DNA of 11,034 nucleotides from Pseudomonadota bacterium (GCA_018819165.1 JAHJQP010000151.1:1-11034); one strand, 5' to 3'; shown: positions 1 to 6,456, counted from the stretch's first letter. Notes: generated by a model not told the origin, from the sequence alone. Numbers and translations are program-made.

Positions 1-61
1 AAAAAAACCGCGCGCCTCTCAGCTTAACCGTTGTGAAAACATTGGAGAAGCATTAGCGACC

Positions 62-679
62 ATGAACATATCAGTCATTCTCGCTCATCCCGATCGTAGC
101 AGCTTCAACCATGCGATTGCGCAAACCGTGGTCGAACAGCTCGAGAACAACGGGCATGGCGTTTTCTTCCATGACCTGTATAGTGAAGACTTCGATCCAT
201 TACTTATCGGGAAGGAGATCCCTCAAGACGCTTCTCTGCCGCAGATAATCAGGGAGCATTGCAAGGAAATAAGGGAAGCCGAGGGGATCATAATCGTTCA
301 CCCCAACTGGTGGGGCCAACCCCCGGCCATACTCAAAGGCTGGATCGATAGAGTGATTCGTCCCGGAATTGCGTACGAGTTTCTGGAAGGAGATTCAGGT
401 GAGGGCATACCCGAGGGATTACTCCGCGCCAAGGCCGCCATCGTTATCAATACATTGAATACTGAACCGGAAAGAGAAAAGAGCGTTTTTGGGGACCCAC
501 TTGAAACGATCTGGAAGAATTGCGTTTTTGGTCTCTGCGGCGTCAATATCTTCCACCGCCGAACGTTCAGCACTGTTGTTACCAGCACAGAAGCGCAACG
601 AAGGCAGTGGCTCGACGAGGTGAAGGCAATAATTGATTCAGTCTTCCCAAACGAAGAAGGCCATGACAGAATCACATGA
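62..679 (+). CDS. Flavodoxin-fold NAD(P)H oxidoreductase (quinone reductase-like)
   Basis: A 205-residue protein of the Flavodoxin_2 family (NQO/MdaB/KefF-like), soluble FMN- or FAD-binding enzymes that pass two electrons from NAD(P)H to quinones or similar acceptors. Seen in the sequence: an N-terminal beta strand followed by HPDRSSFNHAI (residues 9-19), the usual phosphate-binding start of the family; a central HPNWWGQPPAILKGWIDRV block (80-98), the most diagnostic segment; then RPGIAYEF (100-107). There is no signal peptide or membrane segment. Length matches the family (about 190-210). The ATG is preceded by GGAGAAG about 11 bases upstream, a usable but not ideal ribosome site. No kefB/kefC potassium efflux gene is adjacent, so an efflux-ancillary role is not supported here. 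The physiological acceptor cannot be told from sequence. Family call firm, substrate open. Confidence 0.9.
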   Translation: MNISVILAHPDRSSFNHAIAQTVVEQLENNGHGVFFHDLYSEDFDPLLIGKEIPQDASLPQIIREHCKEIREAEGIIIVHPNWWGQPPAILKGWIDRVIRPGIAYEFLEGDSGEGIPEGLLRAKAAIVINTLNTEPEREKSVFGDPLETIWKNCVFGLCGVNIFHRRTFSTVVTSTEAQRRQWLDEVKAIIDSVFPNEEGHDRIT

Positions 680-788
680 CCATGCCGTGCTGCGAATCGG
701 CGAAAAAGCTGCGTGCCGGTTAGCTCTGCGTTACCTACAGAATGATATTGCAATTTTTTGTTGCAGTATGCAATCTTTAGATGTATAA
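663..788 (+). other. Possible small overlapping frame (41 codons), unrecognised
   Basis: An ATG inside the last codons of the oxidoreductase opens a 41-residue frame starting MTESHDHAVLRIGEK and ending at a TAA within the antitoxin promoter. The first 26 or so codons lie in DNA of ordinary base composition; the rest lies in the AT-rich operator region and translates to unconvincing sequence (AIFCCSM). It could be the stump of a downstream gene cut off when the toxin-antitoxin segment arrived, or simply chance. I do not recognise the protein and see no good ribosome site. Confidence 0.15.
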
Positions 789-808
789 TGATATCATGTT
801 GCAACAAA
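748..808. promoter_or_regulatory. Operator-like dyad repeats overlapping the promoter
   Basis: Several symmetric elements cluster here: TTTGTTGCA (757-765) is an exact inverted copy of TGCAACAAA (800-808), so the two arms bracket the -10 box; TGTTGCAACA (797-806) is itself a perfect 10-base palindrome; ATGATATCAT (788-797) is another perfect palindrome abutting it; and extra TTGCAA (748-753) and TGCAAT (769-774) half-sites lie upstream. Type II antitoxins typically repress their own operon by binding such sites as dimers, alone or with the toxin. That this antitoxin binds here is inferred from position. Confidence 0.6.
761..789 (+). promoter_or_regulatory. Sigma-70 type promoter of the toxin-antitoxin operon
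   Basis: TTGCAG at 761-766 and a perfect TATAAT at 784-789 are separated by 17 bases, a near-consensus housekeeping promoter. It lies 39 bases before the antitoxin start codon and points at it. The hexamers are embedded in repeated TTGCA/TGCAA motifs (see operator entry), so repressor binding here would block RNA polymerase. Confidence 0.75.
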
Positions 809-827
809 GATATCCGGAGGAACAATT

Positions 828-1046
828 ATGGCCACAGCAGTAAGAATATCCGAAGAACTTGTAGATGAGGCAAAAAAATATGGACGGATTGACCATAGGT
901 CTTTGGCCGGTCAGATTGAACATTGGGCACGCATGGGCAAATGTGCCGAAGAGAATCCGGATTTACCATATTCCCTCATTAAAGAAATCTTGATTGGGCT
1001 GGACGAGTTAGATCAGGGCGGGAAGACCGAATACACGTTTGGATAG
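828..1046 (+). CDS. ParD-like type II antitoxin
   Basis: A 72-residue protein resembling the ParD_like antitoxin family (PF11903). Seen: an N-terminal strand-like segment ATAVRISEELVDEAKKYG (residues 2-19), which fits a ribbon-helix-helix style DNA-binding start, followed by the family hallmark HRSLAGQIEHWARMGK (23-38) and NPDLPYSLI (43-51). The acidic/polar C-terminal tail would wrap the toxin. The start is fixed by GGAGG at 816-820, seven bases before the ATG. It probably neutralises the product of the next gene, six bases downstream, and represses the shared promoter. The AT-richer composition relative to the GC-rich genes on the right fits a horizontally acquired module. Confidence 0.85.
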   Translation: MATAVRISEELVDEAKKYGRIDHRSLAGQIEHWARMGKCAEENPDLPYSLIKEILIGLDELDQGGKTEYTFG

Positions 1047-1052
1047 AGCCTT

Positions 1053-1334
1053 ATGAGAATTTACCAGTCAAGGTCGTTTGAGAAAAAAGTAAAGAAGATG
1101 TCGAAGCCGGAGAAGGACTCCTTGGATCGGGAAATAAGAAGCATTGCCGATGATCCAAGCGTTGGGGAGGAAAAGAAAGGCGACCTGCGGGGAGTATTTA
1201 TTCACAAGTTTAAGCTTAAAACAACGCAGTACCTGCTTGCATATCGAAAAGTTGGTGAGGATTTGGAACTTCTTATGATCGGCCCCCATGAAAATTATTA
1301 TCGGGACTTGAAACAGTATTTGAAAAACCGATAA
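1053..1334 (+). CDS. RelE/ParE-superfamily toxin
   Basis: A 93-residue basic protein with the RelE/ParE fold layout: an N-terminal strand (MRIYQSRSFEKKVKKM), a helical hairpin rich in Lys/Glu (residues 8-35), then the strand pairs FIHKFKLKTTQYLLAYRKV (49-67) and LELLMIGPHENYYRDLKQYL (71-90). The GPHENYYRDLK ending is typical of RelE-like toxins next to ParD-like antitoxins. Members either cut mRNA on the ribosome (RelE type) or poison gyrase (ParE type); the sequence alone does not decide which. It starts six bases after the antitoxin stop with only a weak ribosome site (GATAGAG), so its translation is probably coupled to the antitoxin, keeping toxin below antitoxin. Full length, no sign of decay. 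Confidence 0.82.
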   Translation: MRIYQSRSFEKKVKKMSKPEKDSLDREIRSIADDPSVGEEKKGDLRGVFIHKFKLKTTQYLLAYRKVGEDLELLMIGPHENYYRDLKQYLKNR

Positions 1335-1343
1335 GGCGGGTAA

Positions 1344-1410
1344 CCAAGCCATGCAGCGGATCGCGCATACTACGGGCTCCCGCTCAATTTTCCGATGGCT
1401 TGGACGCTGC
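1344..1410. repeat. Interlocking inverted repeats (A-B-A'-B' order) before the homocysteine cassette
   Basis: CCAAGCCAT (1344-1352) is an exact inverted copy of ATGGCTTGG (1395-1403), and immediately beside them GCAGCG (1353-1358) pairs with CGCTGC (1405-1410). The order A-B-A'-B' is pseudoknot topology if transcribed. The 194-base stretch 1335-1528 otherwise holds no convincing gene. Function unknown: it could be a structured leader, a protein-binding site, or mobile-element debris. Confidence 0.4.
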
Positions 1411-1528
1411 GTGCCGAGCCATCAAAGCCTTGGAGCCGATGCTTCAATTGCTTGACAAAAAATCAAGATATGTGCGAGATACGCGTAAAATGTCTCAACG
1501 ATCCTATCCTCCGGCGGGAAATGACATT

Positions 1529-2719
1529 ATGAAAACCTACGAACAGATCAACGATCGCATCGCATCCGGGAAGGCCGTGGTTTTAACGGCCGATGAGATC
1601 ATGGATTATGTCGACAAGAAGGGGCTCGAAGCGGCGGCCAAAGAGGTGGACATCGTTACCACCGCAACCTTCGGGCCGATGTGTTCGTCCGGCTGCTTTC
1701 TGAACTTCGGACATTCCAAGCCGAGGATCCGCATGTCCGAGGCATGGATCGCCGATGTCCTGGTTTATACGGGCCTCGCCGCCGTGGACGTCTACCTGGG
1801 GTGCACGGAGCTCCGCCACGGAGATCCGGCCAATATGTATCCTCCCGGCGAGTTCAGGTATGGCGGCGGTCACGTGATCGAGGATCTCGTGGCGGGGAAA
1901 ACGCTCCAGCTTTTCGCCCTCTCCTACGGCACGGACTGTTATCCGCTCAGGGAGATCCGGACCTACTTCACCATCGACGACCTGAATCAGGCGATCATGG
2001 TCAATCCGCGAAACTGCTATCAGAACTACAATGTGGCAATCAACCGCTCAGACCGAACGATCTACACCTACATGGGCAGACTTGATCCCCATCAGAAAAA
2101 CGGAAATTACTGCTCTGCGGGCCAACTGTCGCCTCTGCTCAACGACCCTTACTACGAAACCATCGGCGTAGGCACACGCGTCTGGCTGGCCGGAGCGCAC
2201 GGACATGTGTACGCGGAGGGAACGCAACACGCCGGCGGCGTCGGCAGAACCCCGGACGGCGTGCCGACCGGCGGATCGGGAACGCTGGCGCTGACGGGCG
2301 ACATGAAGCAGATGCGCAAGGAGTTCGTGCGGGGTGTCAGTTTCAGCGGGTATGGGGTCTCGCTGGCGCTGGGTATAGGAATCCCCATTCCCATCCTCAA
2401 TGAAGAAGTCCTGAGGCGAACCTGTGTGCGCGACCGGGATATTCTGGCCCCGGTGGTTGACTACGGCTCCGATTATCCACAAAATACCGGCAACGTCATC
2501 TGTCACGTCAACTACGAGCAATTGCGCACCGGCCAGATCCAGGTCCATGACGAGACGGTGGAGGTAGGCTCGTTGTCTTCGTACTATAAGGCATTGGAAG
2601 TTGCCAATCTGTTGGCGGATGAGATCCGGCGCGGGGAATTTCTGCTTGCCGCCCCGATCACCCCTCTCCGCAGGGACACGAAAATGAAACCGCTTGTCAA
2701 GAGGGAGCCGCCCCGATGA
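1529..2719 (+). CDS. DUF39 homocysteine biosynthesis protein (L-aspartate semialdehyde sulfurtransferase-type)
   Basis: A 396-residue protein of the DUF39/HcyBio family (COG1900). Methanosarcina MA1821 is the studied member: it takes part in making homocysteine from aspartate semialdehyde and sulfide, by way of protein persulfide. Seen here: the family start KTYEQINDRIASGKAVVLTA; candidate persulfide cysteines C52 and C56 in FGPMCSSGCFLNFGH; C92 in LGCTELRHGDP; C137 in SYGTDCYPLRE; and a glycine-rich core GGVGRTPDGVPTGGSGTLALTGDM. One of C52/C56 and C137 likely match the two essential cysteines reported for the archaeal protein. The frame is open upstream to an ATG at 1400, but homology-like sequence begins at 1529, so I take that start; the ribosome site is weak (GGCGGGA). 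Unlike MA1821, no CBS pair follows: the protein ends soon after the DUF39 core. Its stop overlaps the next start (ATGA). Confidence 0.88.
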   Translation: MKTYEQINDRIASGKAVVLTADEIMDYVDKKGLEAAAKEVDIVTTATFGPMCSSGCFLNFGHSKPRIRMSEAWIADVLVYTGLAAVDVYLGCTELRHGDPANMYPPGEFRYGGGHVIEDLVAGKTLQLFALSYGTDCYPLREIRTYFTIDDLNQAIMVNPRNCYQNYNVAINRSDRTIYTYMGRLDPHQKNGNYCSAGQLSPLLNDPYYETIGVGTRVWLAGAHGHVYAEGTQHAGGVGRTPDGVPTGGSGTLALTGDMKQMRKEFVRGVSFSGYGVSLALGIGIPIPILNEEVLRRTCVRDRDILAPVVDYGSDYPQNTGNVICHVNYEQLRTGQIQVHDETVEVGSLSSYYKALEVANLLADEIRRGEFLLAAPITPLRRDTKMKPLVKREPPR

Positions 2720-3138
2720 ACGACGATACCGTGACCAAAAAACTGATGTTCTACTTTCCCAGATGCGAATGTGACAAGCCGATCGTATACCACCTGGTCA
2801 AAGATCATCACCTCATCGTCAATATCTACCGTGCCAAGGTCACGCCGGAAGAGGAAGGGTACCTCGTGCTGGACGTCACCGGCACGGAACAGGCGATCCA
2901 GGGCGCGATCGACTTTGTCAAAACCTTCAACGTCACGGTCAATTATTCCGGGAAGGGGGTCGCGCTCGACGAGGAACGCTGCTCCCATTGCGGCTACTGC
3001 ATCCCATACTGTCCTCCCGGGGCGCTAAAAATCTCTGACTGCGCCACCCGAAAGGTCGCCTACAACGAATCCGAATGCATCGAGTGTCTGGCGTGCATCC
3101 GCATCTGTCCCTTCGGCGCATGCACATCGGCATTCTAA
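2716..3138 (+). CDS. NIL domain / 2x[4Fe-4S] ferredoxin protein
   Basis: A 140-residue cytoplasmic iron-sulfur protein. Residues 8-77 fit a NIL domain, the small ferredoxin-like fold also found at the end of methionine ABC ATPases. This is followed by a bacterial-type diferredoxin with C89-x2-C92-x2-C95-x3-C99-P and C121-x2-C124-x2-C127-x3-C131-P, ligands for two [4Fe-4S] clusters. Extra cysteines at 17, 19, 109 and 136 could handle sulfur. It overlaps the DUF39 gene by four bases (ATGA), so the two are translated together. In Methanosarcina the equivalent pair (MA1821-MA1822) acts together in homocysteine synthesis, the ferredoxin probably supplying electrons for persulfide reduction. The domain call is firm; the precise redox step is inferred. 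Confidence 0.88.
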   Translation: MNDDTVTKKLMFYFPRCECDKPIVYHLVKDHHLIVNIYRAKVTPEEEGYLVLDVTGTEQAIQGAIDFVKTFNVTVNYSGKGVALDEERCSHCGYCIPYCPPGALKISDCATRKVAYNESECIECLACIRICPFGACTSAF

Positions 3139-3171
3139 GGACACGCTTCGCAAAGTCCGCTCCGGCAGCCC

Positions 3172-3864
3172 ATGAACCGCAAACGGGTTTACAGAACGTT
3201 CATCCATAAAGAAGCCGTCTTCCGCATCTGCTGCGAACCGTTTGAAGCCGTCACGCAGGAGATCGTCCGGCAACGGGCGATTCTGGAGGACTATATCCGG
3301 CGGGACCCCCATTTTCAACATTCTCTCGTACCGCTTGCAGTCAAAGCCGATGCGCCCGAGGTCGCGCGGCGAATGGCCCGCGCGGCGAAGATCGTCGGCG
3401 TCGGACCGATGGCTGCCGTCGCCGGCGCGATGGCCCAGCTCGCGGTCGAGGCCGGTCTCCAGGCCGGCGCCGCAGAGGCGATCGTGGACAATGGCGGCGA
3501 CATCTACCTGCAAACCGCCGAACCGGTGATCATCGGTCTCTATCCGGGCGGTTCGGGGAAAATCGGCAGACTGGCGTTTTCCCTCCAGGCGTGCGACACC
3601 CCCCTCTCCATCTGTTCGTCCTCGGGGAAAATGGGCCACTCGCTGAGCTTTGGCCAATGCGATCTGGCCACCGTGGTCGCCAAAGACGCCGCCTTGGCGG
3701 ACGCCGCGGCCACCCAGGCCGCCAATCTTGTCAAGACCGTCGCCGATGTGGAGCCGGCTTTAAATAAAATGGTTTCCGTAGATGGCGTCAGCGGCGTGAT
3801 GATCGTCAAGAATGGCCATGTGGGACTTGCCGGAAAACTTCCCCCCCTCGTCAAGATGCGCTGA
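3172..3864 (+). CDS. UPF0280 family (COG2122, ApbE-like fold) protein
   Basis: A 230-residue protein of the UPF0280/DUF375 family, distantly related to the ApbE flavin transferases. Seen: YRTFIHKEAVFRI near the start; VGVGPMAAVAGAMAQLA (76-91); the family signature AIVDNGGDIYL (103-113); SICSSSGKMGHSLSFGQCDLATVVAKDAALADAAAT (147-181), which resembles the ApbE metal/flavin site region; and GVMIVKNGHVGL near the end. It lies 33 bases after the ferredoxin gene on the same strand, so probably the same transcript. COG2122 genes were linked to the DUF39 and NIL-ferredoxin genes in homocysteine synthesis of anaerobes, with an accessory (possibly protein-modifying) role proposed. No enzymatic activity can be assigned from the sequence. 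The start at 3172 has a weak ribosome site; the N-terminus agrees with family length. Confidence 0.85.
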   Translation: MNRKRVYRTFIHKEAVFRICCEPFEAVTQEIVRQRAILEDYIRRDPHFQHSLVPLAVKADAPEVARRMARAAKIVGVGPMAAVAGAMAQLAVEAGLQAGAAEAIVDNGGDIYLQTAEPVIIGLYPGGSGKIGRLAFSLQACDTPLSICSSSGKMGHSLSFGQCDLATVVAKDAALADAAATQAANLVKTVADVEPALNKMVSVDGVSGVMIVKNGHVGLAGKLPPLVKMR

Positions 3865-3879
3865 TCCACCTTAAACTCA

Positions 3880-3927
3880 TTGACAAGCTAAGTATAAAGT
3901 GATTCAGTAATTCAGCTTTTCGGCTGA
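3880..3927 (+). promoter_or_regulatory. Candidate promoter region and small hairpin before the EthD gene
   Basis: A perfect TTGACA at 3880-3885 lies in the 164-base gap, but no good TATAAT follows at 17 bases; TATAAA at 3893-3898 is too close to it and would need the poor TTAAAC (3871-3876) as its -35. ATTCAG occurs twice (3902-3907, 3910-3915), and TCAGC/GCTGA (3912-3916, 3923-3927) form a 5-base hairpin around a TTTTCG loop. Taken together this suggests a separate start of transcription for the EthD gene, with low certainty. Confidence 0.3.
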
Positions 3928-4013
3928 TCGCAGGGGAATTTGCGGGTTTGGCGTCGCGGTAAATAACGGAAAACGGTGGGTGTACGGTCCCGGCACCAGG
4001 AAGGATGTAAGAG

Positions 4014-4026
4014 AAGGAGGAAGGAG
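4014..4026 (+). promoter_or_regulatory. Strong double ribosome binding site of the EthD gene
   Basis: AAGGAGG (4014-4020) sits eight bases before the ATG, and a second AAGGAG (4021-4026) follows directly. The first is ideally spaced and fixes the start at 4029; the second is too close to be used for this ATG. Expression is likely efficient if transcribed. Confidence 0.7.
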
Positions 4027-4028
4027 CA

Positions 4029-4340
4029 ATGATCAAGGTTAGCGTATTCTATCCGAACAACGAAGGCAGCAGGTTCGACATGGACTACTACTGCAGTAGT
4101 CACATCCCCATGGTCCAAAAAAAGCTTGGGGCGGCACTCAAGGGTGTCGCCGTGGAACAAGGCATTGGCGGCGGAGCGCCCGGATCCCGGGCAACCTATG
4201 TCGCCATGGGCCACCTGTATTTCGATTCAGTGGGTGCGTTTCAGGGCGCCTTCGGGCCCAACACCAAGGAGATCATGGCAGATATCCCAAACTACACGGA
4301 CATCCAGCCCACGATTCAGATCAGCGAAGTGAAAATCTAG
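4029..4340 (+). CDS. EthD family reductase-like small protein
   Basis: A 103-residue protein of the EthD family (PF07110), small dimeric alpha+beta barrel proteins named after a gene of the ethyl tert-butyl ether degradation cluster; most members have no known reaction. Seen: IKVSVFYPN at the N-terminus; the family motif FDMDYYCSSHIPMVQKKLG (residues 17-35), including the conserved His of the DYY-x-x-x-HIPM segment; a glycine-rich GGGAPGSRATYVAMGHLYFDS (48-68); and FQGAFGPNTKEIMADIPNYTDIQPTIQISEV to the end. Full length for the family. It stands alone between two operons and converges with trpA, with 98 bases between the two stops. No partner gene points to a substrate. Confidence 0.88.
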   Translation: MIKVSVFYPNNEGSRFDMDYYCSSHIPMVQKKLGAALKGVAVEQGIGGGAPGSRATYVAMGHLYFDSVGAFQGAFGPNTKEIMADIPNYTDIQPTIQISEVKI

Positions 4341-4381
4341 CGTTGCCGGGACCGTGCGACGCCGTCACCAGTGCAGCGGAT

Positions 4382-4416
4382 CTTAGCTTGCGTACCTCCG
4401 GGCGCTACGGTCTAAG
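4382..4416. terminator. Weak hairpin in the convergent EthD/trpA junction
   Basis: CTTAG (4382-4386) pairs with CTAAG (4412-4416), and inside it CGTA (4391-4394) with TACG (4406-4409), giving an interrupted stem with an 11-base loop. It sits midway between the two converging stop codons, where a bidirectional terminator is expected. There is no T run on either side, so intrinsic termination is doubtful. Nothing else is seen in 4341-4438. Confidence 0.2.
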
Positions 4417-4438
4417 GAGAGGAGGGGACTGCACCGCT

Positions 4439-5260
4439 TTACTTTTTCCCCTGACTCGGGCAGGCGGCGTCGATCGCCCGGCGGATCTCTCCCGCAAAGG
4501 AGGTTGCTGCCGGTACGAGGTCGTCGCTTGTGCCCTTCTCGCCGATCAGGCGGACCAGGGCGCTCCCGACGACGATGCCGTCGGACAAGGGAGCGATGGC
4601 TGCCGCCTGACCGGGGGTGGAGATGCCGAAGCCGACGGCAACGGGAAGCGCCGTCATCCTCTTGAGCCGTTCCACATCGCTCCGGACGTCATCTGCCCGG
4701 GGGGCGGCCGTCCCCGTGACGCCGGTGACGGAGATGTAGTAGACGAATCCAGTCGCCCTCCGGAGGATCTTCCGGGCCCGCACTGGATCGGTCGTCGGGG
4801 CGATGAGCGTGATGAATGCCAGTCCCGCCGGGTCCGTGTAGCAACGGAGCTCATCCGCCTCCTCGGGGGGGAGGTCGACGACAAGGATGCCGTCCACGCC
4901 TGAGGCAGCCGCCTCCCCCGCGAACTTTTCCGGCCCGTAGCTGAGGATCGGGTTATAGTAGCCGAACAGGACGATCGGGATTCCGCTCGTCCGGCGAAGG
5001 GAGGCGGTCATCGCGAGGATCTTCGCCAGGGTGGCCCCCCGCTTGAGGGCGCGCTGAGAGGCGGCCTGGATGACGGGGCCGTCCGCCGTCGGATCGGAGA
5101 AAGGGACGCCGATTTCGATGATGTCCACCCCGGCGGCCTCCAGTGCCGGGATCAGCCGCGCGGTTGTTTCCAGATCGGGATCGCCCGCCGTCAAGTAGGC
5201 AACGAACGTCTTACGGCCCTCTTTTTTCAATGCCGTGAATCTCTCTTCGATCCGTCCCAT
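4439..5260 (-). CDS. trpA: Tryptophan synthase alpha subunit
   Basis: A 273-residue TIM-barrel enzyme that splits indole-3-glycerol phosphate into indole and glyceraldehyde 3-phosphate, handing indole to TrpB through the alpha2beta2 tunnel. Seen: FVAYLTAGDPDLETT (19-33); the catalytic block VDIIEIGVPFSDPTADGP (45-62), with the two acid/base residues E49 and D60 at the same numbers as in the Salmonella enzyme; VLFGYYNPIL; GVDGILVVDLPPEEA; the phosphate-binding PVAVGFGIST and SDGIVVGSALVRLI. Full family length (about 265-275). It is the last gene of the trp operon; its ATG overlaps the trpB stop by one base (TAATG). The start is preceded by GGAGGAAAAAGAA within the end of trpB. Confidence 0.97.
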   Translation of the reverse strand: MGRIEERFTALKKEGRKTFVAYLTAGDPDLETTARLIPALEAAGVDIIEIGVPFSDPTADGPVIQAASQRALKRGATLAKILAMTASLRRTSGIPIVLFGYYNPILSYGPEKFAGEAAASGVDGILVVDLPPEEADELRCYTDPAGLAFITLIAPTTDPVRARKILRRATGFVYYISVTGVTGTAAPRADDVRSDVERLKRMTALPVAVGFGISTPGQAAAIAPLSDGIVVGSALVRLIGEKGTSDDLVPAATSFAGEIRRAIDAACPSQGKK

Positions 5261-6456
5261 TATTCTTTTTCCTCCCTGCTCTCGGCGATGGTCTCCGCAT
5301 CCTTGTCGCCCCGGCCGGAGAGGTTGATGATTGCAATCTTGTCCTTTGCCATGGCGGGCGCCGTCTTCATGGCCCAGGCCACGGCATGGGCGCTCTCCAG
5401 CGCGGGGGTGATTCCCTCCTGGCGGGAGAGGGCGACGAAGGCTTCTACCGCCTCCTCGTCCGTGACGGAGACGTAGCGGGCGCGCCCGGTGGCGTGGAGC
5501 CAGGCGTGTTCCGGACCCACGCCGGGATAGTCGAGGCCGGCGGCGATGGCGTAGGCGTCGCGGACCTGGCCGTGCTCGTCCTGGAGAAGGTAGGTCTTGT
5601 TCCCGTGGAGGACGCCGACCCGCCCCGCCGTGATGCTCGCCGCATGGAGCGCCGTGTCGAGCCCTTTCCCCGCCGCCTCGACGCCGGTCATCGCCACCGC
5701 GGGATCGGCAAGGAAGGGGTAAAAAAGACCGAGGGCGTTGCTTCCCCCGCCCACGCAGGCGATGAGGAGATCGGGGAGCCGCCCTTCCTTCTTCAGAATC
5801 TGCCGCCTCGCCTCCCGGCCGATGACGCTCTGGAAATCGCGGACCATGACAGGGTAGGGATGGGGGCCGGCCGTTGTGCCGATGACATAGAAGGTGTCGC
5901 GCACCGAGGAGACCCAGTCGCGCATCGCCTCGTTCATCGCATCCTTGAGGGTCGCCGTCCCGGCGTCTACGGGGGTGACCTCCGCGCCGAGGATTTTCAT
6001 CCGGAAGACATTATGGGCCTGCCGCCGGATGTCCTCTTCGCCCATGAAGATCCGGCACTCCATGCCGAAGAGGGCCGCCGCCGTCGCGGTCGCCACGCCG
6101 TGCTGGCCCGCCCCGGTCTCGGCGATCACCTTTTTCTTCCCCATCCGCCGGGCAAGCAGGACCTGACCCAGGGTGTTGTTGATCTTGTGCGAGCCCGTGT
6201 GGTTCATGTCCTCCCGCTTCAGGTAGATCTTCGCGCCGCCGAGGGTCTCCGTGAGCCTACGCGCTTCGTAGAGGGGCGTCTCCCGCCCCGCGTACTCATG
6301 GAGATAAAAGGAGAACTCCTTTTTGAAAGAGGCGTCCCTCCGGGCCGCGCGATAGGCCGTCTCCAGTTCCAGGAGGGCGGGCATCAGGGTCTCCGCGGCG
6401 TAGCGTCCCCCGAAGATCCCGAAATGGCCGCGTCTGTCCGGTTGTGTCCGTATCAT
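5260..6456 (-). CDS. trpB: Tryptophan synthase beta subunit
   Basis: A 398-residue PLP enzyme that condenses indole with L-serine to give tryptophan. Seen: the N-terminal GHFGIFGGRYAAETLMPAL (10-28); LKREDMNHTGSHKINN (79-94), with K91 the Schiff-base lysine; the loop AETGAGQHGVATA; the phosphate-binding CVGGGSNALGLF; LQDEHGQV; and GLDYPGVGPEHAWL, the conserved region that contacts the substrate. The end keeps the NLSGRGDKD motif of the PLP ring site. This is the TrpB1 type, encoded beside trpA. The frame is open to an ATG at 6477, but I choose the ATG at 6456: it makes an ATGA overlap with the trpF stop like most other junctions in the operon, is preceded by GGAAAGGA, and gives the usual family length. 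Confidence 0.96.
   Translation of the reverse strand: MIRTQPDRRGHFGIFGGRYAAETLMPALLELETAYRAARRDASFKKEFSFYLHEYAGRETPLYEARRLTETLGGAKIYLKREDMNHTGSHKINNTLGQVLLARRMGKKKVIAETGAGQHGVATATAAALFGMECRIFMGEEDIRRQAHNVFRMKILGAEVTPVDAGTATLKDAMNEAMRDWVSSVRDTFYVIGTTAGPHPYPVMVRDFQSVIGREARRQILKKEGRLPDLLIACVGGGSNALGLFYPFLADPAVAMTGVEAAGKGLDTALHAASITAGRVGVLHGNKTYLLQDEHGQVRDAYAIAAGLDYPGVGPEHAWLHATGRARYVSVTDEEAVEAFVALSRQEGITPALESAHAVAWAMKTAPAMAKDKIAIINLSGRGDKDAETIAESREEKE

Noticed and set aside
1452..1491. Promoter for the homocysteine cassette (TTGACA at 1452-1457, TAAAAT at 1486-1491)
   Set aside because: The spacing between the two boxes is 28 bases, far from 17, and no better -10 follows the TTGACA, so they do not form a credible sigma-70 promoter.
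1400..1528. 43-codon upstream extension of the DUF39 gene
   Set aside because: The frame is open, but the extension looks unlike any DUF39 N-terminus and overlaps the inverted-repeat region. The family-like sequence starts at the ATG at 1529.
4343..4903. + strand open frame (186 codons) after the EthD gene
   Set aside because: It is mostly antisense to trpA, and its composition is that of a shadow frame.
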